From the NCBI GenBank assembly GCA_019694875.1, contig JAIBBC010000001.1, positions 806,001 to 870,000 on the forward strand: a DNA stretch of 64,000 nucleotides, written 5' to 3'. Made by a program: the position numbers and the translations under genes. Every line of letters begins with the position of its first letter. Within the stretch, counting starts at the first letter, position 1. This DNA comes from Cyclobacteriaceae bacterium. Lineage in GTDB: Bacteria > Bacteroidota > Bacteroidia > Cytophagales > Cyclobacteriaceae. Shown piece by piece: positions 25,291 to 34,540 of the stretch. The notes under the pieces were generated by a model. It made no database searches, had not been told where the DNA came from, and worked only from the letters and a program-made list of their open reading frames with translations.

Positions 25291-26364
25291 ATGATTCAGA
25301 AACTTGAAGAATTGAAGCTCCGGTTTGAGGAGGTGGGCCAGCTGATCGTTCAGCCTGATATCATTCAGGATATGAAAAAGTACACCCAGCTGAATAAGGA
25401 ATACCGTGACTTGGAGAAAATTGTAACGAAATACGATCAATACCGTGACGCGCTAAACCATCAGCAGCAGGCAAAAGAACTGCTCGAAAAAGAAAAAGAC
25501 CCCGACTTGCGGGAACTGGCGAAGGAGGAACTGGATGAGCTGGCGGTTAAGATTGAAGAGCTTGATGGCGTGCTGAAAGAGATGCTCATCCCGAAAGATC
25601 CGAACGATGATAAAAACGTCATTCTCGAAATCCGGGGCGGTACGGGAGGCGATGAAGCCGCACTATTTGCCGGGGATTTATTCAGAATGTATCAGCGCTT
25701 TTGCGACAGGCGCGGATTAAAGCTTACCGTTCTTGATTCAACCGAGGGAACTGCAGGCGGTTACAAAGAAATCATCAGCAGCGTTACCGGTGAAGGTGCT
25801 TACGCGTTACTGAAGTTTGAATCAGGCGTTCACCGTGTGCAACGAGTGCCCGACACTGAACAAATGGGCCGTGTACATACATCCGCTGCCTCCGTTGCCG
25901 TGCTTCCGGAAGTGGAAGATGTTAACATTGAGATCAATCCGGCCGATATCGAAGTTCAGACAGCACGTTCGAGTGGCGCTGGCGGGCAGAATGTAAACAA
26001 GGTGGAAACAAAAGTTCAGCTTACACACAAGCCAACCGGTATTGTGATCACGTGTCAGGTTGAACGTTCACAGCATGGAAACCGCGAGCGGGCCATGAAA
26101 ATGCTGATCGCGAAACTATACGAGATGGAAACGGAAAAGCAGAATGCCGAAATCAGTTCTGCGCGCAAGTCGATGGTAAAAACAGGCGATCGCTCGGAGA
26201 AAATCCGCACATACAATTATCCGCAAAGCCGGGTAACCGATCATCGCATTGGTTACACACAGCACAACCTGCCCGCGGTTATGAATGGAGACATTGACAG
26301 TTTCATCGAACAGCTTCGGATTGCCGACAACGTGGAAAAAATGGCGGAAGGGGCAGCACTTTAA
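25291..26364 (+). CDS. prfA: Peptide chain release factor 1
   Basis: A 357-residue class-I release factor that ends translation at UAA and UAG. Domain 1 is the N-terminal coiled coil. The catalytic G-A-G-G-Q-N-V-N-K motif (Gly231-Gly232-Gln233) enters the peptidyl-transferase centre. [13 protein letters not shown] and the C-terminal [13 protein letters not shown] are typical. The frame begins at GTG 25285, but the ATG two codons later is the expected start. A consensus -7 promoter box precedes it. Confidence 0.97.
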   Translation: MIQKLEELKLRFEEVGQLIVQPDIIQDMKKYTQLNKEYRDLEKIVTKYDQYRDALNHQQQAKELLEKEKDPDLRELAKEELDELAVKIEELDGVLKEMLIPKDPNDDKNVILEIRGGTGGDEAALFAGDLFRMYQRFCDRRGLKLTVLDSTEGTAGGYKEIISSVTGEGAYALLKFESGVHRVQRVPDTEQMGRVHTSAASVAVLPEVEDVNIEINPADIEVQTARSSGAGGQNVNKVETKVQLTHKPTGIVITCQVERSQHGNRERAMKMLIAKLYEMETEKQNAEISSARKSMVKTGDRSEKIRTYNYPQSRVTDHRIGYTQHNLPAVMNGDIDSFIEQLRIADNVEKMAEGAAL

Positions 26365-26423
26365 ATTTTCAACCGATCAAAATTATATTCGTTAATTTCA
26401 CTTAACCATCCATTCAAATTTTT

Positions 26424-27002
26424 ATGAGCAGAGGATTAATCACAACTTTAGTTATAGTAGGAATTATCATCGTTTTTGTTGGCGGATTCTTTATGTGGGG
26501 AACAGGCGTTTATGACAGCGCAGTTGCTTCGCAGGAAGAGGTGAACAAAACGTTTGCCGATGTTCAGGCTGCCTATCAGCGCAGAGCGGACCTGGTTCCT
26601 AACCTGGTGGCAACCGTGAAAGGTGCAGCCGAAAATGAAAAAAGCATTTTGGTTCAGGTAACGCAGGCGCGTGCCGGAATTGTAAACGCAAAAACTCCGG
26701 AAGATTTGGAGTTGGCGGGTCGCCAGATCAACACGGCCATCAATTTGGCATTCGAAGCGTACCCTCAGATTCGTTCAACAGAAAACTTCCAGGATTTACA
26801 ATCGCAACTTGAAGGAACTGAAAACCGGATTAACGTGGCCCGTACGCGCTACAATGAATCAGTTGCCAGCTACAACACATACGTTCGCGGTTATTTCAAG
26901 AAAATGGCTCTGAACATGTTCGGAAGCGGTGAAGACTTCTCCGTTCGCAAAGGTTTTGAAGCTGCGGCAGGATCGGAAAAAGCTCCTGAAGTAAAATTCT
27001 AA
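26424..27002 (+). CDS. lemA: LemA family membrane protein
   Basis: A 192-residue protein with one N-terminal transmembrane helix (about 6-28) and the LemA coiled-coil domain: Y-D-S-A-V-A-S-Q-E-E-V, A-Y-Q-R-R-A-D-L-V-P-N-L-V-A-T-V-K-G, and T-E-N-R-I-N-V-A-R-T-R-Y-N-E-S-V. The long helices face one side of the membrane. The function of the family is unclear. A hairpin after the stop closes the unit before the convergent infB operon. Confidence 0.9.
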   Translation: MSRGLITTLVIVGIIIVFVGGFFMWGTGVYDSAVASQEEVNKTFADVQAAYQRRADLVPNLVATVKGAAENEKSILVQVTQARAGIVNAKTPEDLELAGRQINTAINLAFEAYPQIRSTENFQDLQSQLEGTENRINVARTRYNESVASYNTYVRGYFKKMALNMFGSGEDFSVRKGFEAAAGSEKAPEVKF

Positions 27003-27023
27003 GTAACGACACCCTATAAAAAT

Positions 27024-27054
27024 AAAACCCTGACGATGCTGTCAAGGTTTTTTT
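27024..27054. terminator. Terminator after lemA, between convergent units
   Basis: An imperfect 8-base-pair stem (ACCCTGAC with GTCAAGGT, one mismatch) and a GATGCT loop, followed by a run of seven Ts. A-rich sequence on the other side would also allow it to work for the minus-strand infB transcript. Confidence 0.7.
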
Positions 27055-27074
27055 ATTGACTTAATGATAGTCGG

Positions 27075-29729
27075 TTACTTCGCTTTTACCTCGCGGTTCT
27101 CATAGCTCTCGATCACATCGCCTTCTTTAATGTCAGCGAAGTTCTTGATGCTGATACCGCAATCGAATCCTGATTTCACTTCGCTTACATCGTCCTTGAA
27201 ACGTTTCAGCGCAGTCATCTCGCCCGAGTAGACCACGATACCTTCGCGGATCAAACGGATCGGGTTGTTGCGTTTGATATACCCATCGGTAACCATACAT
27301 CCTGCTACCGTACCCACCTTCGAAATCTTGAATACTTCGCGAACTTCAGCGTTACCCACAATAACCTCTTCCATCTCCTTCTCGAGCATACCCTCCATCG
27401 CGGCTTTCACCTCGTTGATCGCATCGTAGATGATCGAATACAGGCGGATTTCAATTTCCTCGTTCTCAGCCACTTTACGTGCTGCTGAAGACGGACGCAC
27501 CTGGAAACCAACGATAATCGCATCGGATGCCGAAGCCAGCAACACATCGGATTCGGAAATCTGACCTACGCCTTTGTGGATGATGCTCACAGCAACTTTT
27601 TCAGTCGACAATTTCAACAATGAGTCAGACAACGCTTCTACTGAACCATCCACGTCACCTTTCACGATCACGTTCAGCTGTTTGAAGTTTCCAACCGCAA
27701 GGCGTCTTCCGATTTCATCAAGTGTAATGTGCTTACGTGTGCGGATGCTTTGCTCACGCAAAATCTGACCGCGCTTGGCCGCAAGTTCGCGCGCTTCACG
27801 ATCTGACTCCATTACAACAATTTTTTCACCGGCTTGTGGCGCACCATCCAGACCAAGCATCTGAACAGGCGTTGACGGACCGGCATCATTGATTCGCTTA
27901 CCGGTGTCATCAAACATCGCCTTCACACGGCCATAGTTCGCTCCGGCTACCACAATGTCACCGATGCGAAGCGTTCCGTTCTGTACCATCATCGTGGCTA
28001 CGTAACCACGGCCTTTATCAAGCGATGCTTCGATGATTGAACCCACGGCCGCCTTGTCAGGATTTGCTTTCAGGTTCAACAATTCAGCTTCGAGTAATAC
28101 TTTTTCAAGCAGGTCTTCAATACCCTGGCCTGTCTTCGCAGAAATTTCCTGGCTCTGGTATTTACCACCCCACTCTTCTACCAGCACGTTAATCTTCGAA
28201 AGAGACTCACGTACTTTATCAGGGTTTGCACCCGGCTTATCAATTTTGTTAATCGCAATAACAATCGGTACCCCGGCAACCTGCGCGTGATTGATTGCTT
28301 CTTTGGTTTGAGGCATCACGTCATCGTCAGCCGCAACCACGATAATCGCAATGTCCGTCAGCTTAGCACCCCGTGCACGCATCGCGGTAAACGCTTCGTG
28401 ACCCGGTGTATCAAGGAAGGCAATCTTGTTTCCTTTTTTGGTAGTTACATCGTACGCACCAATGTGCTGAGTGATACCACCGGCTTCTGATGCAGTAACT
28501 TTCGTTTTACGGATATAATCCAGCAACGATGTCTTACCGTGGTCAACGTGACCCATGATCGTAACGATCGGTGCACGCGGTGTCAGATCTTCTTCTGCAT
28601 CCTCCTCCTCTACAACTTCGTCTTCTTCCGCAGAAATGAACTGCACTTCGTATCCAAACTCATCGGCAATCACAGTGATCGCTTCTGCATCGAGGCGTTG
28701 GTTGATCGAAACGAACATACCCAGGCTCAAGCAGGTTGAGATTACATCGTTTACTGAAACGTTCATCAACGATGCCAGGTCGTTAGCTGAAATGAATTCT
28801 GTGAGCTTCAGCACTTTTGATTCGGCCTGTTCCTGCAGCATTCTTTCATCATCCGCATCCGAATTCGCCTGACGTTTCTCTCTTCTGTATTTGGAACCTC
28901 CGCCCTTCTTGCCACCACCGCTAAGCTTAGCAAGTGTTGCACGAATCTGTTCCTGAATTTCCTTTTCGGTTGGTTCAGCTTTCTGGGTACGTGGCGGCAA
29001 TGGTTTCTTACCACCACCCTGTCTCAGGTTATTATTCTGTCCGGGGGCTTGTGCCGGCAAACGCTTACGCGGACGCTTCTGTCCATCGGCTCTGCCTTTC
29101 TGATCTGAACTTCCTGCAGGTGATTCTTTCTTGCGCTCGGTCGGAAGGTCGATCTTATCCAGGATGTTAAGACCTTTCAGTTTATCCGCCTTCGCCTTGA
29201 TTAACTCCTGCTCGGGTTTTTCTTCAACCTTGGGTTCTTCTACAACGGGCGGCTTTTTCTCAACAACCGGTTTTTCTTCGGGTTCAGGAGTTTCTTTTTT
29301 CTTCTTGGCAGGTTCTTTTTTATCAAGATCAATCTTTCCAAGAACCTTAATACCATCAAGAACAGGACGCTCGGTTTCAACCTTCTCAGGTTTTTGTTCA
29401 ACTTTCTCCTTTTCTTTCTTTGGTTGTTCTTTGGCTACCAGATTCTTAATAAGAAGGCCGGCTTCTTCTTCCGCCTGGCGTTTTGCTTCTTTCTCGGCTT
29501 CCACCGCAGGATTTTCAACATGCTTGGTGCCGATTGTCAAACCGGAAGCTTCCAGTTTTTCGGTTGCCGATGAGGCGTATTCCTTCGAAAGAAGCGCGAA
29601 TTGTTCTGGCGTAAGTTTAGCGTTGGGGTTGTTTTCAACCTCATGACCTTTTTTGGATAAAAACTCCAGGATGGTGTCTTTACCTACGTTGAGTTTCCGT
29701 GCCGCCTGACTTAACCTGATTTCTGCCAT
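27075..29729 (-). CDS. infB: Translation initiation factor IF-2
   Basis: An 884-residue GTPase that places initiator tRNA on the 30S subunit. Residues 1-55 form the IF2-N domain ([14 protein letters not shown]). About 80-300 is a long, highly charged linker rich in Lys, Glu and Pro. The G domain starts with [11 protein letters not shown] near 393, followed by D-T-P-G-H-E-A-F and N-K-I-D. Domains II, III and C2 complete the protein. The ATG at 29729 is used because the only earlier start is a TTG three codons upstream. It is the last gene of rimP-nusA-infB. Confidence 0.98.
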   Translation of the reverse strand: MAEIRLSQAARKLNVGKDTILEFLSKKGHEVENNPNAKLTPEQFALLSKEYASSATEKLEASGLTIGTKHVENPAVEAEKEAKRQAEEEAGLLIKNLVAKEQPKKEKEKVEQKPEKVETERPVLDGIKVLGKIDLDKKEPAKKKKETPEPEEKPVVEKKPPVVEEPKVEEKPEQELIKAKADKLKGLNILDKIDLPTERKKESPAGSSDQKGRADGQKRPRKRLPAQAPGQNNNLRQGGGKKPLPPRTQKAEPTEKEIQEQIRATLAKLSGGGKKGGGSKYRREKRQANSDADDERMLQEQAESKVLKLTEFISANDLASLMNVSVNDVISTCLSLGMFVSINQRLDAEAITVIADEFGYEVQFISAEEDEVVEEEDAEEDLTPRAPIVTIMGHVDHGKTSLLDYIRKTKVTASEAGGITQHIGAYDVTTKKGNKIAFLDTPGHEAFTAMRARGAKLTDIAIIVVAADDDVMPQTKEAINHAQVAGVPIVIAINKIDKPGANPDKVRESLSKINVLVEEWGGKYQSQEISAKTGQGIEDLLEKVLLEAELLNLKANPDKAAVGSIIEASLDKGRGYVATMMVQNGTLRIGDIVVAGANYGRVKAMFDDTGKRINDAGPSTPVQMLGLDGAPQAGEKIVVMESDREARELAAKRGQILREQSIRTRKHITLDEIGRRLAVGNFKQLNVIVKGDVDGSVEALSDSLLKLSTEKVAVSIIHKGVGQISESDVLLASASDAIIVGFQVRPSSAARKVAENEEIEIRLYSIIYDAINEVKAAMEGMLEKEMEEVIVGNAEVREVFKISKVGTVAGCMVTDGYIKRNNPIRLIREGIVVYSGEMTALKRFKDDVSEVKSGFDCGISIKNFADIKEGDVIESYENREVKAK

Positions 29730-29746
29730 TTGCTTCAAATATCGCC

Positions 29747-29766
29747 CTTTTTAAGGACTTAAAAAG
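29747..29766. repeat. AT-rich inverted repeat between nusA and infB
   Basis: CTTTTTAAG, then GA, then CTTAAAAAG: a perfect 9-base-pair stem on a two-base spacer in the 48-base gap before infB. It may slow or protect the transcript between the two genes or control infB start access. AT-rich palindromes of this length can also arise by chance. Confidence 0.4.
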
Positions 29767-29777
29767 TTATAAATTCA

Positions 29778-31028
29778 TTACCCTTCCTGTTCAAACTCTT
29801 TCTTAAGGATGTTGTGAACAGTTTCAACGGTTTCTTCTTCAAGATCCGTACGTCTAACCAGCTCTTCTTTATTCAGAGCCAATACACTTTTCGCTGTGTC
29901 CAGTCCGATGCGCTTCAGCTCATCGATAACCCAGCTTTCAATTTCGTCTGCAAACTCGTCTAAGTCCACATCCTCCTCCTGCGCTCCGTCTATTTCACGG
30001 AACACATCGATTTCATAACCCACTAACCGGCTTGCCAGTTTAATATTCAATCCGCCTTTACCGATAGCCAGTGAAACCTGATCGGGTTTCAGATAAACCA
30101 TAATGCGGTTGTTATCCTTATCAACTTTAATGCTCGAAATCTTGGCAGGGCTCAGCGCACGCTGCACAAAAAGCTCAAGGTTATCGGTATAGTTAATAAC
30201 GTCAATGTTTTCATTCTGCAATTCACGAACAATGGCATGAATGCGTGATCCTTTCATACCCACGCATGCCCCCACCGGGTCAATCCGGTCGTCATACGAC
30301 TCAACGGCAACTTTAGCACGCTCACCGGGTTCACGAACTGCTTTCTTGATGGTGATCAAACCATCATATACTTCCGGTACTTCCTGCTCGAACAAACGCT
30401 CGATAAACACAGGTGATGTACGGGAAAGGATAATTTTTGGATTTCCGTTCACCATCTCCACTTTATGAACGATGGCCCGAACGTTTTCGCCTTTGCGATA
30501 ACGGTCTTTCGGGATCTGTTCACCGCGTGGAATAGAAATTTCATTTCCTTCGGCATCAATCAGCAACACTTCTTTTCCGAGGATCTGGTACACTTCGGCT
30601 GTGATGATCTCGCCTACCAGGTCTTTATATTTTTGATAGATGATATCTTTCTCCAGGTCCTTTACTTTTTGCATCAGCGTTTGACGCGCAGTTGTTACTG
30701 CCCTGCGACCGAAATCTTCCAGGTAAACCTGCTCGGCAACTTCCTCGCCTACTTCAAAATCCGGTTCAATTTTCTTTGCTTCCGAAAGCGCAATCTTGTC
30801 GTGATCCCAAATATCTTCCGAGTCATCGTCCACGATCTCGCGGAAGCGCCAGATTTCAAGGTCACCCTTGTCGGCATTCACGATGATGTCAAAATTGTCA
30901 TCAGTCTCGTATTTCTTGCGGATCATGTTCCGGAACACATCTTCCAGGATTCTGATCATCGTTGGGCGATCGATGTTTTTCTGTTTCGCAAAATCTGCAA
31001 ACGACTCGATGAGTGTACTAGCGTCCAT
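29778..31028 (-). CDS. nusA: Transcription termination/antitermination factor NusA
   Basis: A 416-residue RNA-polymerase-binding factor for pausing, termination and antitermination. The N-terminal domain (1-130) is followed by an S1 domain (about 135-200) and tandem KH domains (G-A-C-V-G-M-K-G-S-R-I-H-A-I near 255 and I-G-K-G-G-L-N-I-K-L-A near 325). A C-terminal acidic helix-hairpin region follows. The ATG at 31028 is used over the GTG one codon earlier. It lies eight bases after rimP and belongs to the same transcript. Confidence 0.97.
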   Translation of the reverse strand: MDASTLIESFADFAKQKNIDRPTMIRILEDVFRNMIRKKYETDDNFDIIVNADKGDLEIWRFREIVDDDSEDIWDHDKIALSEAKKIEPDFEVGEEVAEQVYLEDFGRRAVTTARQTLMQKVKDLEKDIIYQKYKDLVGEIITAEVYQILGKEVLLIDAEGNEISIPRGEQIPKDRYRKGENVRAIVHKVEMVNGNPKIILSRTSPVFIERLFEQEVPEVYDGLITIKKAVREPGERAKVAVESYDDRIDPVGACVGMKGSRIHAIVRELQNENIDVINYTDNLELFVQRALSPAKISSIKVDKDNNRIMVYLKPDQVSLAIGKGGLNIKLASRLVGYEIDVFREIDGAQEEDVDLDEFADEIESWVIDELKRIGLDTAKSVLALNKEELVRRTDLEEETVETVHNILKKEFEQEG

Positions 31029-31036
31029 CACTGTAT

Positions 31037-31510
31037 TTATTTAAATGATACCAACACAATTGTTTTGTCTATTTTATCAAAAGGAATTTCTATAGTCTTT
31101 TCTTCTTTCTTCTTGCCTGAGCCAATCAGTTGCGTAAGCTGAATACTGTCTTCATTAACCGCAGTAAGCCTACCCTCATCGGTTTGTTCCGGCTGCCGTA
31201 CCCGAACGTTACGCCCAATGTTTTTTACGTACTGGCGCTTAAGCTTTAATGGCTGATCCAAGCCCGGTGTCGAAACCTCAAGGTTGAACGCACCTGAAAT
31301 CAGGTTTGAATCGTCCAGCGCTTTCGACAGATCGCGGCTCAGGTCGGCACAATCATCGATGCCAATGCCTTTATCTCCGTCTACGATCACCAGAACTTTA
31401 CCAACGGCACCTTTGAACGATGCGATCACATCAACAATAAAATGGCTCTGATCCTTTAATAAGGGCTCTGCCATTTTTTTTATTGAAGCCGGTAAATCCT
31501 GCGAATTCAT
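31037..31510 (-). CDS. rimP: Ribosome maturation factor RimP
   Basis: A 157-residue protein that helps late assembly of the 30S subunit. The N-terminal domain carries V-L-V-I-V-D-G-D-K-G-I-G-I-D-D-C-A-D-L-S-R, followed by F-N-L-E-V-S-T-P-G-L-D-Q-P-L. The C-terminal SH3-like domain has I-G-R-N-V-R-V-R. The frame extends to 31600, but the ATG at 31510 gives the normal length, and the extra part is the leader that contains the promoter and hairpin. Confidence 0.95.
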   Translation of the reverse strand: MNSQDLPASIKKMAEPLLKDQSHFIVDVIASFKGAVGKVLVIVDGDKGIGIDDCADLSRDLSKALDDSNLISGAFNLEVSTPGLDQPLKLKRQYVKNIGRNVRVRQPEQTDEGRLTAVNEDSIQLTQLIGSGKKKEEKTIEIPFDKIDKTIVLVSFK

Positions 31511-31529
31511 CAAACCTGATCGAAAATGT

Positions 31530-31561
31530 GTATAAACAAAGAGGGGACTTGTGTCCCCTCT
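31530..31561 (-). promoter_or_regulatory. Terminator-like hairpin in the rimP-nusA-infB leader
   Basis: Read on the minus strand: AGAGGGGAC, loop ACAA, GTCCCCTCT, then a U-rich tract (TTTGTTTATA). The stem is nine base pairs, perfect and GC-rich. It lies between the promoter at 31587-31617 and the rimP ATG at 31510, so it would be in the 5' leader. The stem plus U-rich tail is the shape of an intrinsic terminator, which makes it a candidate attenuator of the operon that encodes NusA. The U-tract is interrupted, so strength is uncertain. Confidence 0.55.
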
Positions 31562-31586
31562 ACTGATTAAACTCGTATAAGTGGCA

Positions 31587-31617
31587 CAAAAATAAGTCAA
31601 TTTTGCGTTATCACAAA
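31587..31617 (-). promoter_or_regulatory. Promoter of rimP-nusA-infB
   Basis: On the minus strand, TTTG (31617-31614), a 19-base spacer and TATTTTTG (31594-31587) match the Bacteroidota -33/-7 pattern fully. The predicted transcript start is near 31580, giving a leader of about 70 bases that includes the hairpin at 31540-31561. Confidence 0.75.
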
Positions 31618-31650
31618 ATATTGCCGTTTATTTGGGCAAAATCACGGTTT

Positions 31651-32631
31651 ATGCGCTTCAAGATTCTTGTGTTGGTAGTGATTGCTGGACTTGCGGGTTG
31701 CGGCAAGGATACTCAGAAAACATCCTCAACCGAACCGGCAAAAGTTGTAAACGTTCCGGCATTCAATGCCGATTCTGCTTATTACTTCGTTCAGAAACAG
31801 GTTGACTTCGGACCGCGTATTCCGAACACGCCTGCTCATAAAAATGCCGGGGATTTTCTGATCGCGCAATTCAAAACATACGGAGCAGCTGTAAAAGTTC
31901 AGGAGTTTACCGCAACTACCTTCGATGGTAAAAAGGTTAATCTGCGAAATATTATCGCATCATTTGATCCCGAAAAGAAGAAAAGAATTTTGCTTGCAGC
32001 ACATTGGGACACCCGGCCATTTTCAGATAAAGACAAAGAGAAACCAAACTCAACGTTTGACGGTGCGAACGATGGCGCAAGCGGAGCAGGTGTTTTACTC
32101 GAAGTTGCGCGCAACATCCGACAACAGGCTACTGACGCTGGTATAGACATTATTTTGTTTGATGGTGAAGACTGGGGCGAAAAACACGGCTCTGAACAGC
32201 CGCCTCTTCCGGAAAATCTTAAAGCGTGGTGGTGTTTAGGGTCTCAGTACTGGTCAACGCACAAACACATCCCTAACTACTCTGCGTATTACGGAATTCT
32301 GCTCGATATGGTGGGAGGAAAGAATTCGCGTTTTGCATTCGAAGCCTATTCACTTGAGTACGCTCCGAGCATCGTGGACAAGGTCTGGAAGACGGCTGCC
32401 AGACTCGGGTATTCGAACACATTTGTAAATGTGAAAGACGGAAACATTTTGGACGACCATGTTTTTGTAAATCTTAATGCAAAAATCCCGATGATCGATA
32501 TCGTGAGCTATGATGAAAGCGGAAGCTTTGGCGATTTCCATCATACACAAAAAGATAACATGAGTGTTATCAGCAAGGAAACACTGAATGCGGTAGGTCA
32601 AACCTTGCTACAGGTGATCTACTACGAATAG
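31651..32631 (+). CDS. M28 family peptidase / glutaminyl cyclase-like lipoprotein
   Basis: A 326-residue protein with lipobox L-A-G-C near residue 17, so it is lipid-anchored. The M28 zinc site is visible: A-A-H-W-D-T-R-P (His, Asp), D-G-A-N-D-G-A-S-G (bridging Asp), D-G-E-D-W-G-E (catalytic and ligand acidic residues), L-D-M-V-G-G and a final His in F-H-H-T-Q-K-D-N. The W-G-E-K-H and D-G-E-D-W motifs are shared with bacterial glutaminyl-peptide cyclotransferases, which form N-terminal pyroglutamate, so that activity is possible. The ATG at 31651 places the lipobox correctly. The end overlaps rfbA by ten bases. Confidence 0.85.
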   Translation: MRFKILVLVVIAGLAGCGKDTQKTSSTEPAKVVNVPAFNADSAYYFVQKQVDFGPRIPNTPAHKNAGDFLIAQFKTYGAAVKVQEFTATTFDGKKVNLRNIIASFDPEKKKRILLAAHWDTRPFSDKDKEKPNSTFDGANDGASGAGVLLEVARNIRQQATDAGIDIILFDGEDWGEKHGSEQPPLPENLKAWWCLGSQYWSTHKHIPNYSAYYGILLDMVGGKNSRFAFEAYSLEYAPSIVDKVWKTAARLGYSNTFVNVKDGNILDDHVFVNLNAKIPMIDIVSYDESGSFGDFHHTQKDNMSVISKETLNAVGQTLLQVIYYE

Positions 32632-33491
32632 TATTCAGGAAGATTTTTGAGGTACTGACCGTAGCCGCTTTTCTCTAACGGTTTCGCCAGGCTGAGTAAC
32701 TGCTGCTCGTTGATAAAGCCCATGCGGTACGCAATTTCTTCAATGCAACCGATCTTTAGTCCCTGCCGCTGTTCGATAACGTGAACAAAGTTGGCGGCTT
32801 GCATCAGTGAATCGAACGTACCGGTATCGAGCCAGGCGGTACCGCGGTCCATCGCAGCAACCTTCAGTTTACCCTTTTTAAGATATGCATTATTGACATC
32901 GGTGATTTCCAGTTCTCCGCGCGGACTTGGTTTCAATGCCTTTGAGATGGCTACAACTTCATTGTCGTAGAAGTAAAGTCCGGGTACAGCGTAGTTTGAT
33001 TTGGGAGCCTTGGGCTTCTCTTCAATAGAGATCGCCTTCATGTTGCTGTCGAACTCAACTACCCCATAACGCTCGGGATCGTTGACGTGGTAGGCGAACA
33101 CAACTCCGCCATCCGGGTCAACCGATGATTCGAGCACTTTACTCAATCCCGACCCGTAAAAAATGTTATCACCTAAAATCAGCGCGACACTATCCTTGCC
33201 GATAAATTTCTCGCCAATAATAAATGCTTGAGCGAGCCCTTCAGGTTTGGGTTGTTCGGCATACGAAAACTCGCAGCCGAGTTGTTTACCATCGCCCAGT
33301 AACTTTTTAAAGAGTGGTAAATCCTGTGGTGTCGAAATGATCAGGATTTCACGAATGCCCGCCATCATCAACACCGATAGCGGATAATAAATCATCGGCT
33401 TGTCATACACCGGCATGAGTTGTTTGCTCACCGCCAGGGTTAGCGGATGCAGGCGAGTGCCTGAGCCACCAGCCAGAATTATTCCTTTCAT
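32622..33491 (-). CDS. rfbA: Glucose-1-phosphate thymidylyltransferase
   Basis: A 289-residue nucleotidyltransferase that makes dTDP-glucose from dTTP and glucose 1-phosphate. It has the N-terminal signature [13 protein letters not shown], the K-P-M-I-Y-Y-P-L-S substrate loop, L-G-D-N-I-F-Y-G, and E-K-P-K-A-P. Length is normal. Its ATG overlaps the stop of rfbB by four bases, so translation is likely coupled. Confidence 0.95.
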   Translation of the reverse strand: MKGIILAGGSGTRLHPLTLAVSKQLMPVYDKPMIYYPLSVLMMAGIREILIISTPQDLPLFKKLLGDGKQLGCEFSYAEQPKPEGLAQAFIIGEKFIGKDSVALILGDNIFYGSGLSKVLESSVDPDGGVVFAYHVNDPERYGVVEFDSNMKAISIEEKPKAPKSNYAVPGLYFYDNEVVAISKALKPSPRGELEITDVNNAYLKKGKLKVAAMDRGTAWLDTGTFDSLMQAANFVHVIEQRQGLKIGCIEEIAYRMGFINEQQLLSLAKPLEKSGYGQYLKNLPEYYS

Positions 33492-34540
33492 CGGTTAGCG
33501 TACATGGTGTTGTAATATTGCAAATATGCCCCGGAAGTTACGTTTTTGAGCCAATTTTCGTTGTTCAGGTACCAATCCACCGTTTTTTCGATGCCGTCTT
33601 CAAACGCAGTTTCCGGTCGCCAGCCTGTTTCGCTGATGGTTTTTCCGGGGTCGATGGCATATCGGAGGTCATGTCCGGGACGGTCCTTTACAAATGTGAT
33701 CAGTTTGGCTGAGGTGCCTTCTTCGCGGCCCAGTTTTTTGTCGACAATGCGGCATAGCAACTTTACCACATCAATATTCGTCCACTCGTTGTTGCCGCCA
33801 ATGTTATAGATCTCTCCCGCTTTCCCTTTATGGAAAATAGCATCGATCGCACGCGCATGATCCTCTACGTATAACCAGTCGCGGATGTTCTCCCCTTTGC
33901 CATACACCGGCAGCGGCTTGTTGTTGACCATGTTGTTAATCATTAGCGGAATTAATTTCTCCGGAAAATGATACGGTCCGTAGTTGTTCGAGCAGCGGCT
34001 GATCATGGCAGGCAATCCGTACGTGTTGTTGAACGCCAGCACAAAATGATCGCTGCTCGCCTTTGATGCCGAATAGGGTGAACGCGGGTCTAACGAAGTT
34101 GTTTCCGTAAAGTATCCGGTGGAGATTGATCCATATACTTCATCCGTAGAGATGTGATAGAACATCTTTCCGTCATAGTTATCATTCCATGCCGTTTGAG
34201 CGGCTTTCAGCAACCGGATTGTTCCGATGATATTCGTTACCGCAAACTCATCAGGATTGTGAATGGAACGATCAACGTGTGACTCTGCCGCGAGGTGAAT
34301 AATGCCGTCAATGTTAAATTTTTGGACCGTCTTCAATGCCAGCTCAACATCGAGAATATCGCCTTTTACAAAATGATAATTTGGCTTGTTCTCAACATCC
34401 CGGAGATTCTCAAGGTTGCCCGCATAGGTGAGCTTATCATAGTTTACAATCGTATAATCCGGGTACTTATTCACGAACAGGCGCACCACCTGGGAACCGA
34501 TGAATCCCGCACCGCCCGTAATCAGAATGCTTTTTCTCAT
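33488..34540 (-). CDS. rfbB: dTDP-glucose 4,6-dehydratase
   Basis: A 350-residue short-chain dehydrogenase-type enzyme converting dTDP-glucose to dTDP-4-keto-6-deoxyglucose. The Rossmann motif G-G-A-G-F-I-G-S is at the N-terminus. S-T-D-E-V-Y-G-S supplies the Thr-Asp-Glu of the dehydration step, and Y-S-A-S-K-A the catalytic Tyr and Lys. It overlaps both neighbours by four bases within ugd-rfbB-rfbA. The rhamnose genes rfbC and rfbD are not in the cluster. Confidence 0.95.
   Translation of the reverse strand: MRKSILITGGAGFIGSQVVRLFVNKYPDYTIVNYDKLTYAGNLENLRDVENKPNYHFVKGDILDVELALKTVQKFNIDGIIHLAAESHVDRSIHNPDEFAVTNIIGTIRLLKAAQTAWNDNYDGKMFYHISTDEVYGSISTGYFTETTSLDPRSPYSASKASSDHFVLAFNNTYGLPAMISRCSNNYGPYHFPEKLIPLMINNMVNNKPLPVYGKGENIRDWLYVEDHARAIDAIFHKGKAGEIYNIGGNNEWTNIDVVKLLCRIVDKKLGREEGTSAKLITFVKDRPGHDLRYAIDPGKTISETGWRPETAFEDGIEKTVDWYLNNENWLKNVTSGAYLQYYNTMYANR

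Noticed and set aside
29131-29646. Serine- and phenylalanine-rich plus-strand frame of 171 residues
   Set aside because: It is the antisense of the Lys/Glu/Pro-rich linker of IF-2, where codon bias leaves the other strand open; composition is low complexity.
30465-31142. Plus-strand frame of 225 residues opposite nusA
   Set aside because: nusA has full domain matches on the other strand; this frame has no recognisable motif and runs into the rimP end.
16294-31561. CRISPR array based on hairpin-like repeats
   Set aside because: The palindromes are single, far apart and differ in sequence; there is no spacer-repeat series and no cas gene.
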